Positions 8,598-16,688 of a stretch of DNA of 64,000 nucleotides are shown piece after piece. The DNA is taken from contig NZ_PEFE01000001.1 of NCBI RefSeq assembly GCF_002754315.1, forward strand, positions 3,596,001 through 3,660,000, in the 5' to 3' direction. The position numbers were made by a program, and so were the translations under genes. The notes under the pieces were generated by a model. That model was not told the DNA's origin. It worked only from the letters and a program-made list of their open reading frames with translations, and searched no databases. Each line of letters starts with the position of its first letter. The stretch's first letter is position 1. This DNA comes from Flavobacterium sp. 11 (lineage in GTDB: Bacteria > Bacteroidota > Bacteroidia > Flavobacteriales > Flavobacteriaceae).

Positions 8598-9083
8598 TTA
8601 AGAACCACCAGACTGTTTTTTAGTACTAATGAATATTTTGTCTTTTGTGGTTTGATATTCTTGAATATACAGTACACTTTCTATGCCAACATTTACATTA
8701 TCTGATAATAATGATAATGCTTTTTGAGTTGCTCTGAAAGCCTCTTCAGGATCATCATACGTTCCTAAATCTTGGTTTTTGTTAACAACATCTGCACTAT
8801 AATAAGCATAGGTTCCTATTCCCAGCAAAACAACAACCGAAGCCGCAATTGATATCCACGCAACATTACGTTTTTTATCCCGAGGCCTCGGGAGTATTGG
8901 AATTTCTGGCGTAAACTGATGCTCTTTTGCAAGAGAGAAATACCCAAATAAAGGTTTGTATTGTTCTAAATGCTGCGCAACATTCGATGAAGAAAAATAA
9001 TTACGTAATTCATTTTCTTCTGCAATACTGGTTTCTCCCTGAAAGTATTTTTCTAATAAATCTTCTATTTTAACTAATTCCAT
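8598..9083 (-). CDS. Putative anti-sigma factor, single-pass membrane protein
   Basis: A 161-residue protein with a short acidic N-terminal domain (MELVKIEDLLEKYFQGETSIAEENELRNYF). This is typical of Bacteroidota anti-sigma or zinc-finger-like regulators that start by counting cell-surface signals. One membrane helix (AWISIAASVVVLLGIGTYAYY, about residues 75-95) and a periplasmic tail follow. Its 5' end overlaps the sigma factor stop by 14 nt, which indicates translational coupling. The anti-sigma role is inferred from layout and neighbours rather than a strong motif. Confidence 0.65.
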   Translation of the reverse strand: MELVKIEDLLEKYFQGETSIAEENELRNYFSSSNVAQHLEQYKPLFGYFSLAKEHQFTPEIPILPRPRDKKRNVAWISIAASVVVLLGIGTYAYYSADVVNKNQDLGTYDDPEEAFRATQKALSLLSDNVNVGIESVLYIQEYQTTKDKIFISTKKQSGGS

Positions 9084-9579
9084 AATTGTGTGTTTCTGTC
9101 ATATAATCCCGTATCGTTTTCCTTGCTCTTGAAAGCGCCACCCGAATCGCACTCTCATTCATGTCGAGTATTTTTGCGATTTCTTCAAATTCGTATTGTT
9201 CAACATCCCGCATTTGAATAATTAATCTTTGTTGAACGGGCAATTTATCCATTATTTTCTCCACCCAATCCAAACTGTCTAAGTCTTCCATTTTCTTATC
9301 GAGACCCGGTTCTCTATCTACATAATTTGTATGAACGATTTTGAGGTTTCCTGTTCTTTTTGATTTTAGCTGATCCAAACAATAATTTTTGGTCATTGTC
9401 ATTGCAAATGCTTCTACACTGCTGTACGCTGCTAAATTTCCATTTTTACTCCATAATTTGACCAAAATTTCCTGAGTTGCGTCTTCGGCTTCTTCAGTAC
9501 TTACGAGCAATCGCTTAGCCAACCTAAAGACTTTGTCTTTAAAAGGAGTGACGAGTTGCACAAACTCATTTTGGTTCAT
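9070..9579 (-). CDS. ECF-type RNA polymerase sigma-70 factor
   Basis: A 169-residue ECF sigma factor. Region 2 is visible as FRLAKRLLVSTEEAEDATQEILVKLW. Region 4 is visible as LPVQQRLIIQMRDVEQYEFEEIAKILDMNESAIRVALSRARKTIRDYM, a helix-turn-helix for the -35 element. I chose MNQNEFVQ at 9579, which gives the standard N-terminus; an upstream in-frame start would add 23 residues with no family match. It is the first gene of the operon with the anti-sigma-like protein and two DUF4252 genes. Confidence 0.92.
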   Translation of the reverse strand: MNQNEFVQLVTPFKDKVFRLAKRLLVSTEEAEDATQEILVKLWSKNGNLAAYSSVEAFAMTMTKNYCLDQLKSKRTGNLKIVHTNYVDREPGLDKKMEDLDSLDWVEKIMDKLPVQQRLIIQMRDVEQYEFEEIAKILDMNESAIRVALSRARKTIRDYMTETHNYGIS

Positions 9580-9699
9580 AAAAAATTTGGTTTTTAAACT
9601 GGTTATATAATCTAGACGACTCATTTTTATTTTTGTAACAAAAAACATAAAATAAAACTAAAGTTACTATTTTTACGTTAATTATATTAAAACCTACAT

Positions 9700-11151
9700 A
9701 TGAGAACAAGTTTCAAAATTACGCTTTTATTATTTATAGCAGTTTTCACTTTCCAAAGCTGTCAAGATAATGATGATGTTGCCCCACCAGCCAGTTTAGA
9801 CATACAAGATTTTATTTGGAAAGGGATGAACCAATATTACTTATGGCAGGCAGATGTTCCAAATTTATCAGATGATAAATTTGCAGACCAAACTGCATTA
9901 AATACGTTTCTAAGAGGATACCCTGTTCCTGAAGAGTTGTTTGACGCGCTTAGAGTTGACAAAACCATAGACCGTTTCAGTTGGATTGTGGATGATTATT
10001 TAGAGCTGGAAGGAACGCTTCAAGGAACAACTAAAAACAATGGTGTTGATTTTGGTTTAAGCAGAAAGCCCGGAAGCACTACTGAAATATTTGGTTATGT
10101 ACGTTACATCATTGCAAATTCAGATGCGTCGAACAAGAACATCAAGCGTGGTGATTTTTTTACTGCCGTAAATGGAACTCAGCTTACTTTGAGTAATTAT
10201 GAATCTCTATTATTTGGTTCAAACGAAACTTACACATTAAATCTGGCAGATTATAACGGAACTACTATTGTTGCCAACGGAAAATCAGTAGAGTTAACAA
10301 AAACCGTTTTATCCGAAAATCCAATTTTAATCAACAAAGTAATCACTTCCGGTTCACATAAAATAGGGTATTTGATGTACAATGGTTTTTATGCTAATTA
10401 TGACACGCAATTGAATGAAGCTTTTGCTTCTTTAAAATCACAAGGAGTTACGGACTTAGTTTTGGATTTACGTTATAACGGAGGTGGTTCTGTGCAAACG
10501 GCTACACGTTTAGCGAGTATGATTACCGGACAATTTACTGGACAGGTATTTGCTAAACAACAATGGAATGCTAAAATCAACGCGTATTTCGAAACTAACA
10601 ATCCCGGAGCTTTAATAAATAATTTTACTGACAAAATTGGGACTACCGCAATAAACAGTTTAAACTTGACTAAAGTCTATATATTGACTACTCAAAGCAC
10701 AGCATCGGCAAGTGAATTAGTAATCAACGGATTAGAACCTCATATCAATGTAATACAAATTGGTGATGTAACTGTAGGGAAAAATGTTGGGTCAGTTACA
10801 CTATATGACTCTGCTACTTTTGGTTCCGAAAACAGAAACCCAAATCACAGATACGCCATGCAGCCGATTGTATTGAAAATTGTGAATTCAACCGGTTTTG
10901 GAGATTATTTCAATGGACTACAACCTGATTATTTATTAAAAGAAACTATTAGCACTTATGGAGTTCTTGGAGACACTTCAGAACCTTTATTAAGTACCGC
11001 TATTGGAAAAATAACAGGAACAACCAGAATGTTGAAACAAAATACAGGAGTAGATTTTGAGTTTTTCAAAGATGCAAAATCAATCAAAGGAATCCAAAAT
11101 CAAATGTATATTGACAAAGCTCCAGAAGGACTTTTGAAAGCATTGGAATAA
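9700..11151 (+). CDS. S41 family C-terminal processing peptidase, lipoprotein
   Basis: A 483-residue envelope protease of the S41 (CtpA/tail-specific) family. It has a lipoprotein leader with TFQSCQDN (Cys 21). A PDZ-like segment lies around residues 120-190 (YVRYIIANSDASNKNIKRGDFF). The protease core has LVLDLRYNGGGSVQTATRLASMI and the catalytic Ser motif TQSTASASELVING, followed by the expected GKNVGSVTL loop. It is divergently placed next to the sigma operon, about 120 nt away, and ends at a strong terminator. The substrate is unknown. Confidence 0.92.
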   Translation: MRTSFKITLLLFIAVFTFQSCQDNDDVAPPASLDIQDFIWKGMNQYYLWQADVPNLSDDKFADQTALNTFLRGYPVPEELFDALRVDKTIDRFSWIVDDYLELEGTLQGTTKNNGVDFGLSRKPGSTTEIFGYVRYIIANSDASNKNIKRGDFFTAVNGTQLTLSNYESLLFGSNETYTLNLADYNGTTIVANGKSVELTKTVLSENPILINKVITSGSHKIGYLMYNGFYANYDTQLNEAFASLKSQGVTDLVLDLRYNGGGSVQTATRLASMITGQFTGQVFAKQQWNAKINAYFETNNPGALINNFTDKIGTTAINSLNLTKVYILTTQSTASASELVINGLEPHINVIQIGDVTVGKNVGSVTLYDSATFGSENRNPNHRYAMQPIVLKIVNSTGFGDYFNGLQPDYLLKETISTYGVLGDTSEPLLSTAIGKITGTTRMLKQNTGVDFEFFKDAKSIKGIQNQMYIDKAPEGLLKALE

Positions 11152-11173
11152 TATTAATTTCAAAAATTAAACT

Positions 11174-11210
11174 AAAAAGAGGCTTTCATTACTGATAGCC
11201 TCTTTTTTTT
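11174..11210 (+). terminator. Terminator after S41 peptidase
   Basis: Arms AAAAAGAGGCT (11174-11184) and AGCCTCTTTTT (11197-11207) with a T8 run. Confidence 0.88.
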
Positions 11211-11244
11211 ATCATTATAAATCAAAGAATCCGATTTTCTCCAA

Positions 11245-11273
11245 CAAAAAACCCGCTCCAAATTAGGAACGGG
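11245..11273 (-). terminator. Terminator after TonB receptor gene
   Basis: On the minus strand the stem CCCGTTCC / GGAGCGGG (one G-T pair) with a 6-nt loop runs into T6. It lies 31 nt past the receptor stop codon. Confidence 0.75.
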
Positions 11274-11303
11274 AATTAAGACTAAAAACTAAAACATACT
11301 CTT

Positions 11304-13214
11304 TTAGAATAAGAAATTTAAACCTAATTTAAAGTTTCTTCCTCTTGTACTGTATCCGCGACTTTCAACAAAATCTTTATCCAAAATATTATCAACTGCA
11401 CCAAAAACATTCAATCTGTTTTTGATCAATTCATAACGAGCATTGGCATTTACTAATTGATAGTCTTTCAAAATTTCTGAATTTAAAACAGGATCATAAG
11501 TTGGCTCCGGATAAGTCGTGTATTCTAAATATCTGTCTGATACAAACTGATACGCCAGATTAAAAGCAAGGCGTTCTGTTGCTTGCACATCCACAGAAGC
11601 ATTAGCTTTATGTTTCGGGTTTAGAATGCGAGATTGTTTTTCTAACTCCGTAAAAGTATAATTGGCATTGAATTTTACTTTATCATTAAAAGCATAAGAA
11701 ATCATTGTTTCAAGACCTTTGGCTTTGTTTTTACCATCTACATTAAAGTATTTATAAGTCATCAAATCAAACCCTATTGCATCTTCTTCTTCTCTTTGAA
11801 AAACAACAGCATTTAAAACCACTTTCTTATCTGCCAAACTTACTTCAAAACCAACTTCGGCAGTTGCATCTTTCTCTGGAGATAAATCCAAATCACCATA
11901 CGGAGAGTACAATTGGTACAAACTTGGAGTAACAAATGCTGTGCTATAAGAAGCCAATACTTTCAATGATTCTGAAAAGCTATACGATGGATTAACATTA
12001 TAAACTAAATTATTCCCGTATTTACTATGAATGTTATAACGTGCTCCTGCATTTAAGTTTAATCCAAAACTAGAATTATAAACTGCCGTTACATAAGGAT
12101 CAATCATATTGAATTTTGCCATATCAGTTGTAATTGCATCATACTCGCTTAAGTTTGACATTTCGTGAAACTGAAATTGTGCTCCTGTAACCACAAATAG
12201 CTCAGATGAAATTTCATATTTATTAAAAGCATCAACATCAACACTTCTTGACTTTGCCTGGAATAAAGAGCCATAACTAAAGATGTCGCGATTGATTACA
12301 TTTGCACCGGTATTGATTACCAATTCTCCTTTATTGTATTTGTATTTTGGAGAAAAACCAACTCTAAATTGCTCCGAAAGACTGAAATTTGTAAGATCAT
12401 CTGAAAATGAACCTGCATCAAAACCGTTTTTCATTCGATCATAATTTGCAAAGAAATCAAATGATAATTTTTTAGTTGGCGTAAAGCCAATTTTTACCAC
12501 CGAATTTAATCTTGAAAAATCATCGTTCTCAAATTTAGTATTTGAATTTAATGGTCTTGCCTCAGAAATCCCTGTAGTTTCAGTACTATTCAAAGAAGCA
12601 AAATAATTTACTTTTTCAAAACCACCGTTTACAGCAATTCCTTGACTGTAATCTTGTATGCTATAATTTGCATTTTTGGCAGCTGTTTGTGTACCAATAT
12701 TCACGTATGCATTTCCAGCAATAGCTTTTTTACCTGCTTTTTTAAGTGTAATATTAATAACACCTGTAGCTGCTCCAGAACCGTACAAAGTACTTGAAGC
12801 ACCTTTCATAATCTCAATACTTTCAATTTGCTCCACAGGAATCAATCTCAAATCATACGATAAGCTAATCCCGGAAGCATCCGTAACAGGAACCCCGTCA
12901 ATCAAAATTAAAACCTGATGATTTCTTCCTCCACGAATGTAAAGTCCCAAATCCTTACCATTACGACTCTGATTCCCATTGATTTCAACACCAGCTACCG
13001 TACTTAAAATTGAAGCTACTGATTGTCCTGCTTTTTTCTTCAAATCTGCAGCAGTAATTTTCACGATAACTTTTCCTGATTTTTCTTTTGGCAAAGCAAA
13101 TTTCGAATCGGAAACAACAACTTCATCAAGTTGTTTTGGTTCTTGTTCTTGTGCATACGTGTTCATTGCAAATAACAATGCAATCGCACTAAAGCGAATG
13201 AATTTTTTGTTCAT
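11304..13214 (-). CDS. TonB-dependent outer membrane receptor, BtuB-like
   Basis: A 636-residue TonB-dependent receptor predicted to import corrinoids across the outer membrane. It has a signal peptide (FSAIALLFAMNTYAQ) and a TonB-box-like start (LDEVVVSDSKF). The plug domain includes VASILSTVAGVEINGNQSRNGKDLGLYIRGG, GVINITLKKAG and QVLILIDGVPV. A beta-barrel ending in the aromatic GRNFKLGLNFLF completes it. The start at 13214 is set by the signal peptide; the 318 nt of open frame upstream is the riboswitch leader, not protein. The cobalamin riboswitch and downstream B12 genes support cobalamin or cobinamide as substrate. Confidence 0.9.
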   Translation of the reverse strand: MNKKFIRFSAIALLFAMNTYAQEQEPKQLDEVVVSDSKFALPKEKSGKVIVKITAADLKKKAGQSVASILSTVAGVEINGNQSRNGKDLGLYIRGGRNHQVLILIDGVPVTDASGISLSYDLRLIPVEQIESIEIMKGASSTLYGSGAATGVINITLKKAGKKAIAGNAYVNIGTQTAAKNANYSIQDYSQGIAVNGGFEKVNYFASLNSTETTGISEARPLNSNTKFENDDFSRLNSVVKIGFTPTKKLSFDFFANYDRMKNGFDAGSFSDDLTNFSLSEQFRVGFSPKYKYNKGELVINTGANVINRDIFSYGSLFQAKSRSVDVDAFNKYEISSELFVVTGAQFQFHEMSNLSEYDAITTDMAKFNMIDPYVTAVYNSSFGLNLNAGARYNIHSKYGNNLVYNVNPSYSFSESLKVLASYSTAFVTPSLYQLYSPYGDLDLSPEKDATAEVGFEVSLADKKVVLNAVVFQREEEDAIGFDLMTYKYFNVDGKNKAKGLETMISYAFNDKVKFNANYTFTELEKQSRILNPKHKANASVDVQATERLAFNLAYQFVSDRYLEYTTYPEPTYDPVLNSEILKDYQLVNANARYELIKNRLNVFGAVDNILDKDFVESRGYSTRGRNFKLGLNFLF

Positions 13215-13289
13215 TTTAAAAATGTAAAATTTAATAAATGGGGAGAAAAGCATAGAATGACCCATACCCAAACCTTTTTTCCCGAAAGT

Positions 13290-13556
13290 TTGATACTCGA
13301 TGTAATAGGCAGGTCTCCTGGCTTGCGTCTTGTTGTTTACCTTCTCATTCGCTGCGGCGAACAATGGTTTTGTAGATAACAACAAGCTTGATAGCTTACA
13401 GTTGCGGGTACAGCTCAGGATTTTTGATTTAAGATTTAGGATTCTTGATTTAGGATTTAAATCCTGAAATCTGAAATCTAAAACTTGAAATCTATCACCT
13501 GATTCCCTTTTAATGTGGTTTGAAAAAAACAAACCTCAACCTCAATACGGCAGCAA
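13290..13556 (-). promoter_or_regulatory. Cobalamin (AdoCbl) riboswitch
   Basis: On the minus strand this leader contains the conserved B12-riboswitch blocks in order. They are AAAAGGGAATCAGGTG (from about 13515 to 13496), GAGCTGTACCCGCAACTGTAAGC (about 13416-13394), and the B12 box AGCCAGGAGACCTGCC (13323-13308). A GGTTTG/CAAACC hairpin (P2) lies at the 5' side. The element ends about 75 nt before the BtuB-like start codon, so it likely controls the receptor and the B12 genes after it. The loop between the P4 arms (13498-13502 and 13415-13419) is 78 nt instead of about 7 and is filled with an AT-rich repeat. Boundaries are approximate. Confidence 0.93.
13420..13497. repeat. AT-rich GATTT-type repeat forming an enlarged P4 arm
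   Basis: Degenerate units such as GATTTAGGATT, GATTTAAGATT and GAAATCTGAAATCT fold around the palindrome AGGATTTAAATCCT at 13452-13465 into a long imperfect hairpin. A related copy (GATTCTTGATTTAAGATTTT) lies near 40063-40082. Confidence 0.75.
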
Positions 13557-13599
13557 AGATAAAATTATATTAAGTTAATAACCTAAATAATTGCGGATT

Positions 13600-14136
13600 T
13601 TATAATTCAATTTTAATTACAGCTCCAAAATCTACTTTATTCTGAAAAGCGTCTTTCAGCGGTAAATCCGAAATTTTACATAAAAAACTTCGTATCACTC
13701 CAGCATGGGCCACAATAATTACTGGTTTTGAATTCGTTCTTTGAAGTTCATTATGCATAAAATCAATTACTCGATTATGCAAATCCGTAAATGATTCACC
13801 GTTCGGCACACGAACATTTACAAAATCAGTCATCCAAGGTGTAAAATCATCAGGTGGAATTACATCCCAATTTTTCATTTCCCAATCGCCAAAATTCATT
13901 TCCATTAAACGGAAATCTTCGTTTACAGCAGTAATCTCTGAATTGTATTTGATATAATTTGCCAAAAGCACACAGCGAAGTAAAGGACTGGAATACAATA
14001 TTGCATCTTGAGGCAATTGACCCAAAACAGACTGAAAAACAGCGTCATAAGGCTCCATGATTTTCACATCGGATTGTCCATAACAAATTCCTTTTTCGCA
14101 AACCGTTTCCGTGTGACGTACTAAATAAACTTCCAT
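13600..14136 (-). CDS. cobC: Alpha-ribazole phosphatase (histidine phosphatase family)
   Basis: A 178-residue phosphoglycerate-mutase-like phosphatase. It has the catalytic LVRHTET motif at residues 4-10, the second-half LYSSPLLRCVLLA, and the later VIIVAHAGVIRSF. In a B12 locus this is expected to dephosphorylate alpha-ribazole 5'-phosphate, or the cobalamin 5'-phosphate product, in nucleotide loop assembly. The start MEVYLVRH at 14136 overlaps the upstream cobS gene by 16 nt. A longer in-frame start would not align with the family. Confidence 0.88.
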   Translation of the reverse strand: MEVYLVRHTETVCEKGICYGQSDVKIMEPYDAVFQSVLGQLPQDAILYSSPLLRCVLLANYIKYNSEITAVNEDFRLMEMNFGDWEMKNWDVIPPDDFTPWMTDFVNVRVPNGESFTDLHNRVIDFMHNELQRTNSKPVIIVAHAGVIRSFLCKISDLPLKDAFQNKVDFGAVIKIEL

Positions 14137-14927
14137 AATGCAATAACTGATATGTAAAAAACCACTTCGCAAACCTGTTGGGTTGCGCCCAAACAATCCC
14201 CTGTATATCCGTCAATCCATTTCTGAAAATAACGCGCCAAAAAGAATCGTGTCAGGAAAACAGGGATTAAAACCAACAGCATTTGCCACTGAAAATAAGA
14301 CAAAATAACTAATGGAAGCAATCCAAAAAAGAACGCTCCTGCCACTTCTTTCCAAGAATAACTTTGTGCGATTGGTTTGCTTTTACTTGTAGCATCTTCT
14401 CGTGAATATTGATGGGTAAAAACAATTGAAATCGCTGCTAATCGACTGATGGAATGCGCAGAAACAAGAAGTAATAGAATTATAAATTGTGAATTATAAA
14501 TTATAAATTTAGGATTATCCGAGACATCAATTAATTGAGTCAGCCCTTGAAATTTAAGCACTAACAACAGCACTAAACCAATCGCGCCATACGCACCAAT
14601 GGCGCTGTCTTTCATAATCATTAGTATTTTTTCTTTGGTCCAACCGCCGCCAAAACCATCGCAAACATCAGCAAAACCATCTTCATGAAAAGCTCCGGTA
14701 ACTAAAACGGAAGCAATCATAGAGAAGATTACCGCAATTTCAGGAGCAACTAAATAATTAAAAACACAATATACTCCAAAAGCAACGCTCCCGACAATCC
14801 AACCAATCAATGGAAAATAACGAGACGCTTTATTTAAATAATCTGGATTGTGATCGATGGTTGCAGGACACGGAATCCTGGTGTAAAACATTAATGCTGT
14901 AAAAAATATGTGTAGTTCTTTTCTCAT
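14121..14927 (-). CDS. cobS: Adenosylcobinamide-GDP ribazoletransferase
   Basis: A 268-residue polytopic membrane protein that joins alpha-ribazole (phosphate) to adenosylcobinamide-GDP, the last assembly step of cobalamin. Family motifs include FYTRIPCP, FPLIGWIVG, the Asp-rich AFHEDGFADVCDGFGGGWTKEKILMIMKDSAIGAYG, and SRLAAISI. The protein starts at MRKELHIF (14927). Around 14478-14515 an AT-rich repeat appears to be translated as KFIIYNSQFIILLLL, which lengthens one membrane region relative to typical CobS of about 250 residues. It overlaps cobC and lies 67 nt after the BluB-CobT gene. Confidence 0.93.
   Translation of the reverse strand: MRKELHIFFTALMFYTRIPCPATIDHNPDYLNKASRYFPLIGWIVGSVAFGVYCVFNYLVAPEIAVIFSMIASVLVTGAFHEDGFADVCDGFGGGWTKEKILMIMKDSAIGAYGAIGLVLLLVLKFQGLTQLIDVSDNPKFIIYNSQFIILLLLVSAHSISRLAAISIVFTHQYSREDATSKSKPIAQSYSWKEVAGAFFFGLLPLVILSYFQWQMLLVLIPVFLTRFFLARYFQKWIDGYTGDCLGATQQVCEVVFYISVIALWKFI
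14478..14515. repeat. AT-rich repeat translated in-frame within cobS
   Basis: TATAAATTGTGAATTATAAA and the following bases resemble the non-coding runs near 17944-17972, 18370-18397 and 23545-23565 (AATTGTAAATT/AATTTATAATT type). Here the run is inside cobS and keeps the frame. Confidence 0.5.
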
Positions 14928-14957
14928 TTTTGGAATTATTTTTTGTTTTATTTTCCT

Positions 14958-14997
14958 GTAGAGACGCACTGCAGTGCGTCTCTAAATGCGTCTCTAC
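14958..14997. repeat. GAGACGCACTGCAGTGCGTCTC palindromic repeat
   Basis: A perfect palindrome GTAGAGACGCA/CTGCAG/TGCGTCTCTA (14958-14984), followed by a second right arm TGCGTCTCTAC (14987-14997). The left arm can pair with either right arm. The element resembles REP-like dispersed palindromes. The stop codon of the BluB-CobT gene (14996-14994) lies within the second right arm. Confidence 0.85.
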
Positions 14998-16670
14998 CGA
15001 CTGCTAACCCCCGCAGATTCAAAACTCGCCATATCATTCAAGAATGCTACTGCCGACTCAATTATAGGAAAAGCAATGGCACAACCCGTTCCTTCACCCA
15101 ACCGTAAATCAAGTTGCAACAAAGAACGAACTCCTAGGTAATCTAATATTTTTTGGTGCCCTTGCTCAGCGGAAGAATGGCAAAAAATAGCATTTTCAGT
15201 AATAGATGGATTCTTTTTAAAGGCAATTAAAAAAGCAACACTACAGATAAATCCATCCACTAGAATCAACATATTTGCTTCCTTAGCTTGAAGCATTCCA
15301 CCTACCATTTGAAGGATTTCAAATCCTCCGAAATAAGCTAATTTGCTCTCTAAATCATCTGAACCATTATAATTGGCAATGCATTTTTTAAGGATATTAA
15401 TTTTTTGAATCAACTGTTCATCATTTACACCAGTGCCTTTTCCTACGCAATCTTCAATTGGTAATTCTAAAATAATGCTCATTAAAACCGAAGCCGTAGC
15501 AGTGTTTCCAATACCCATTTCTCCAAAACCAATACAATTACTACACGTTTTTGCAATAGTGGCAACAATTTCGCTTCCTTTCATAAAACACAATTCAACT
15601 TCTGTTTTACTCATCGCAGGTCCTTGTAAAAAGGAGTTGGTTCCCTTCCCTACTTTAGCCGAAATCAAATCCGTATTCATAGGAAAATCATAATTCACAC
15701 CTGCATCCACAATAGCTAATTGAATCTTATTTTGTTTACAAAACACATTGATAGCTGCACCACCTATCAAAAAATTACTCACCATCTGTCTGGTTACATC
15801 TTGCGGATAGGCACTTACTCCGTGATTTGCAATTCCGTGATCCGCGGCAAAAACAACCAGATTAGGTTTTATAATTTTTGGTTCTAAAGTTTGAAATACC
15901 ATCCCGATTTGTTTGGCGAGTACTTCTAAAATTCCTAATGAACCCGTTGGTTTTGTTTTTTGGTCGATTTTATGTTGTAACGCATTTGCAAAAGCAGCAG
16001 CATCTATTTCTTTTTTAGCATCAAAAAATACTTTCTCCACCTTATTTTCATGCAAAACAGTGATTTCCTCAACTAGTGGAATTTCTTGCTTTTGTTTCCA
16101 ATTCAGTTGTTGCAACATGGGTTGATTATCATAGTCAGTAGCTGGTTTTCCCACGCAAAAATACCCCAACGGCTCCATATTTTCAGGTAAACCTAATAAT
16201 TGCTTGAACTGATAGTAATTCAAGATAGAAACCCATCCCATGGAATAGCCTTGCTCCGTTAAGGATAGCCAAATATTTTGCGCAGCACAAACAGAGCTGA
16301 ACTTTACCGCTTCATTACTCCCGACAGTTCCAATCGTAAAATTATTTAAAACCGAGCGGTCATAACAAATGACCAATCCCAGCGGAGCTTCTTCTATAGC
16401 TTCTAACTTAAGGTCTTTGTACGCTTGTTTTTGTTGTTCATTATCAGTTAGCGAAATTGCTTTTTTATCATAATCTAAAAACAAATCTTTAATGGCTTTC
16501 TTCATTTCAGGCGACTTGATCAGATAATATTTTGTAGCATCAGTCAAACCCACTGAAGGCGCCCAATGTCCAGCTTGCAGTGCTTTTTCAAGAACAGCAT
16601 CTGGTACTTGATCCTCCGTAAAATGACGGGTGTCACGACGGGATTTTAAAATTTCATCTAAATAAGTCAT
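14994..16670 (-). CDS. cobT: Fused 5,6-dimethylbenzimidazole synthase (BluB) and NaMN:DMB phosphoribosyltransferase (CobT)
   Basis: A 558-residue two-domain enzyme. Residues 1 to about 210 are BluB, a nitroreductase-fold enzyme that cleaves FMNH2 with O2 to make 5,6-dimethylbenzimidazole: SRRDTRHFTEDQVPD, GHWAPSVGLTDATKYY, APLGLVICYDR, MGWVSIL. Residues of about 225-558 are CobT, which makes alpha-ribazole phosphate: HKIDQKTKPTGSLG, FAADHGIANHGVSAYPQDVTRQMV, GFGEMGIGNTATASV, GTGVND and the LRLGEGTG segment that holds the catalytic Glu in characterised CobT. Making and activating the lower ligand are therefore joined in one chain. The final residues ASFESAGVSSR end at a stop supplied by a repeat. 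Confidence 0.93.
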   Translation of the reverse strand: MTYLDEILKSRRDTRHFTEDQVPDAVLEKALQAGHWAPSVGLTDATKYYLIKSPEMKKAIKDLFLDYDKKAISLTDNEQQKQAYKDLKLEAIEEAPLGLVICYDRSVLNNFTIGTVGSNEAVKFSSVCAAQNIWLSLTEQGYSMGWVSILNYYQFKQLLGLPENMEPLGYFCVGKPATDYDNQPMLQQLNWKQKQEIPLVEEITVLHENKVEKVFFDAKKEIDAAAFANALQHKIDQKTKPTGSLGILEVLAKQIGMVFQTLEPKIIKPNLVVFAADHGIANHGVSAYPQDVTRQMVSNFLIGGAAINVFCKQNKIQLAIVDAGVNYDFPMNTDLISAKVGKGTNSFLQGPAMSKTEVELCFMKGSEIVATIAKTCSNCIGFGEMGIGNTATASVLMSIILELPIEDCVGKGTGVNDEQLIQKINILKKCIANYNGSDDLESKLAYFGGFEILQMVGGMLQAKEANMLILVDGFICSVAFLIAFKKNPSITENAIFCHSSAEQGHQKILDYLGVRSLLQLDLRLGEGTGCAIAFPIIESAVAFLNDMASFESAGVSSR

Positions 16671-16688
16671 CTTAAAATAATTTTGTTT

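Noticed and set aside
13420..13497. CRISPR-like array in the riboswitch repeat
   Set aside because: Units are short, degenerate and without unique spacers; no cas genes are in the window.
13215..13532. 106-residue N-terminal extension of the TonB receptor
   Set aside because: The region is the cobalamin riboswitch leader; the signal peptide begins at the ATG at 13214.
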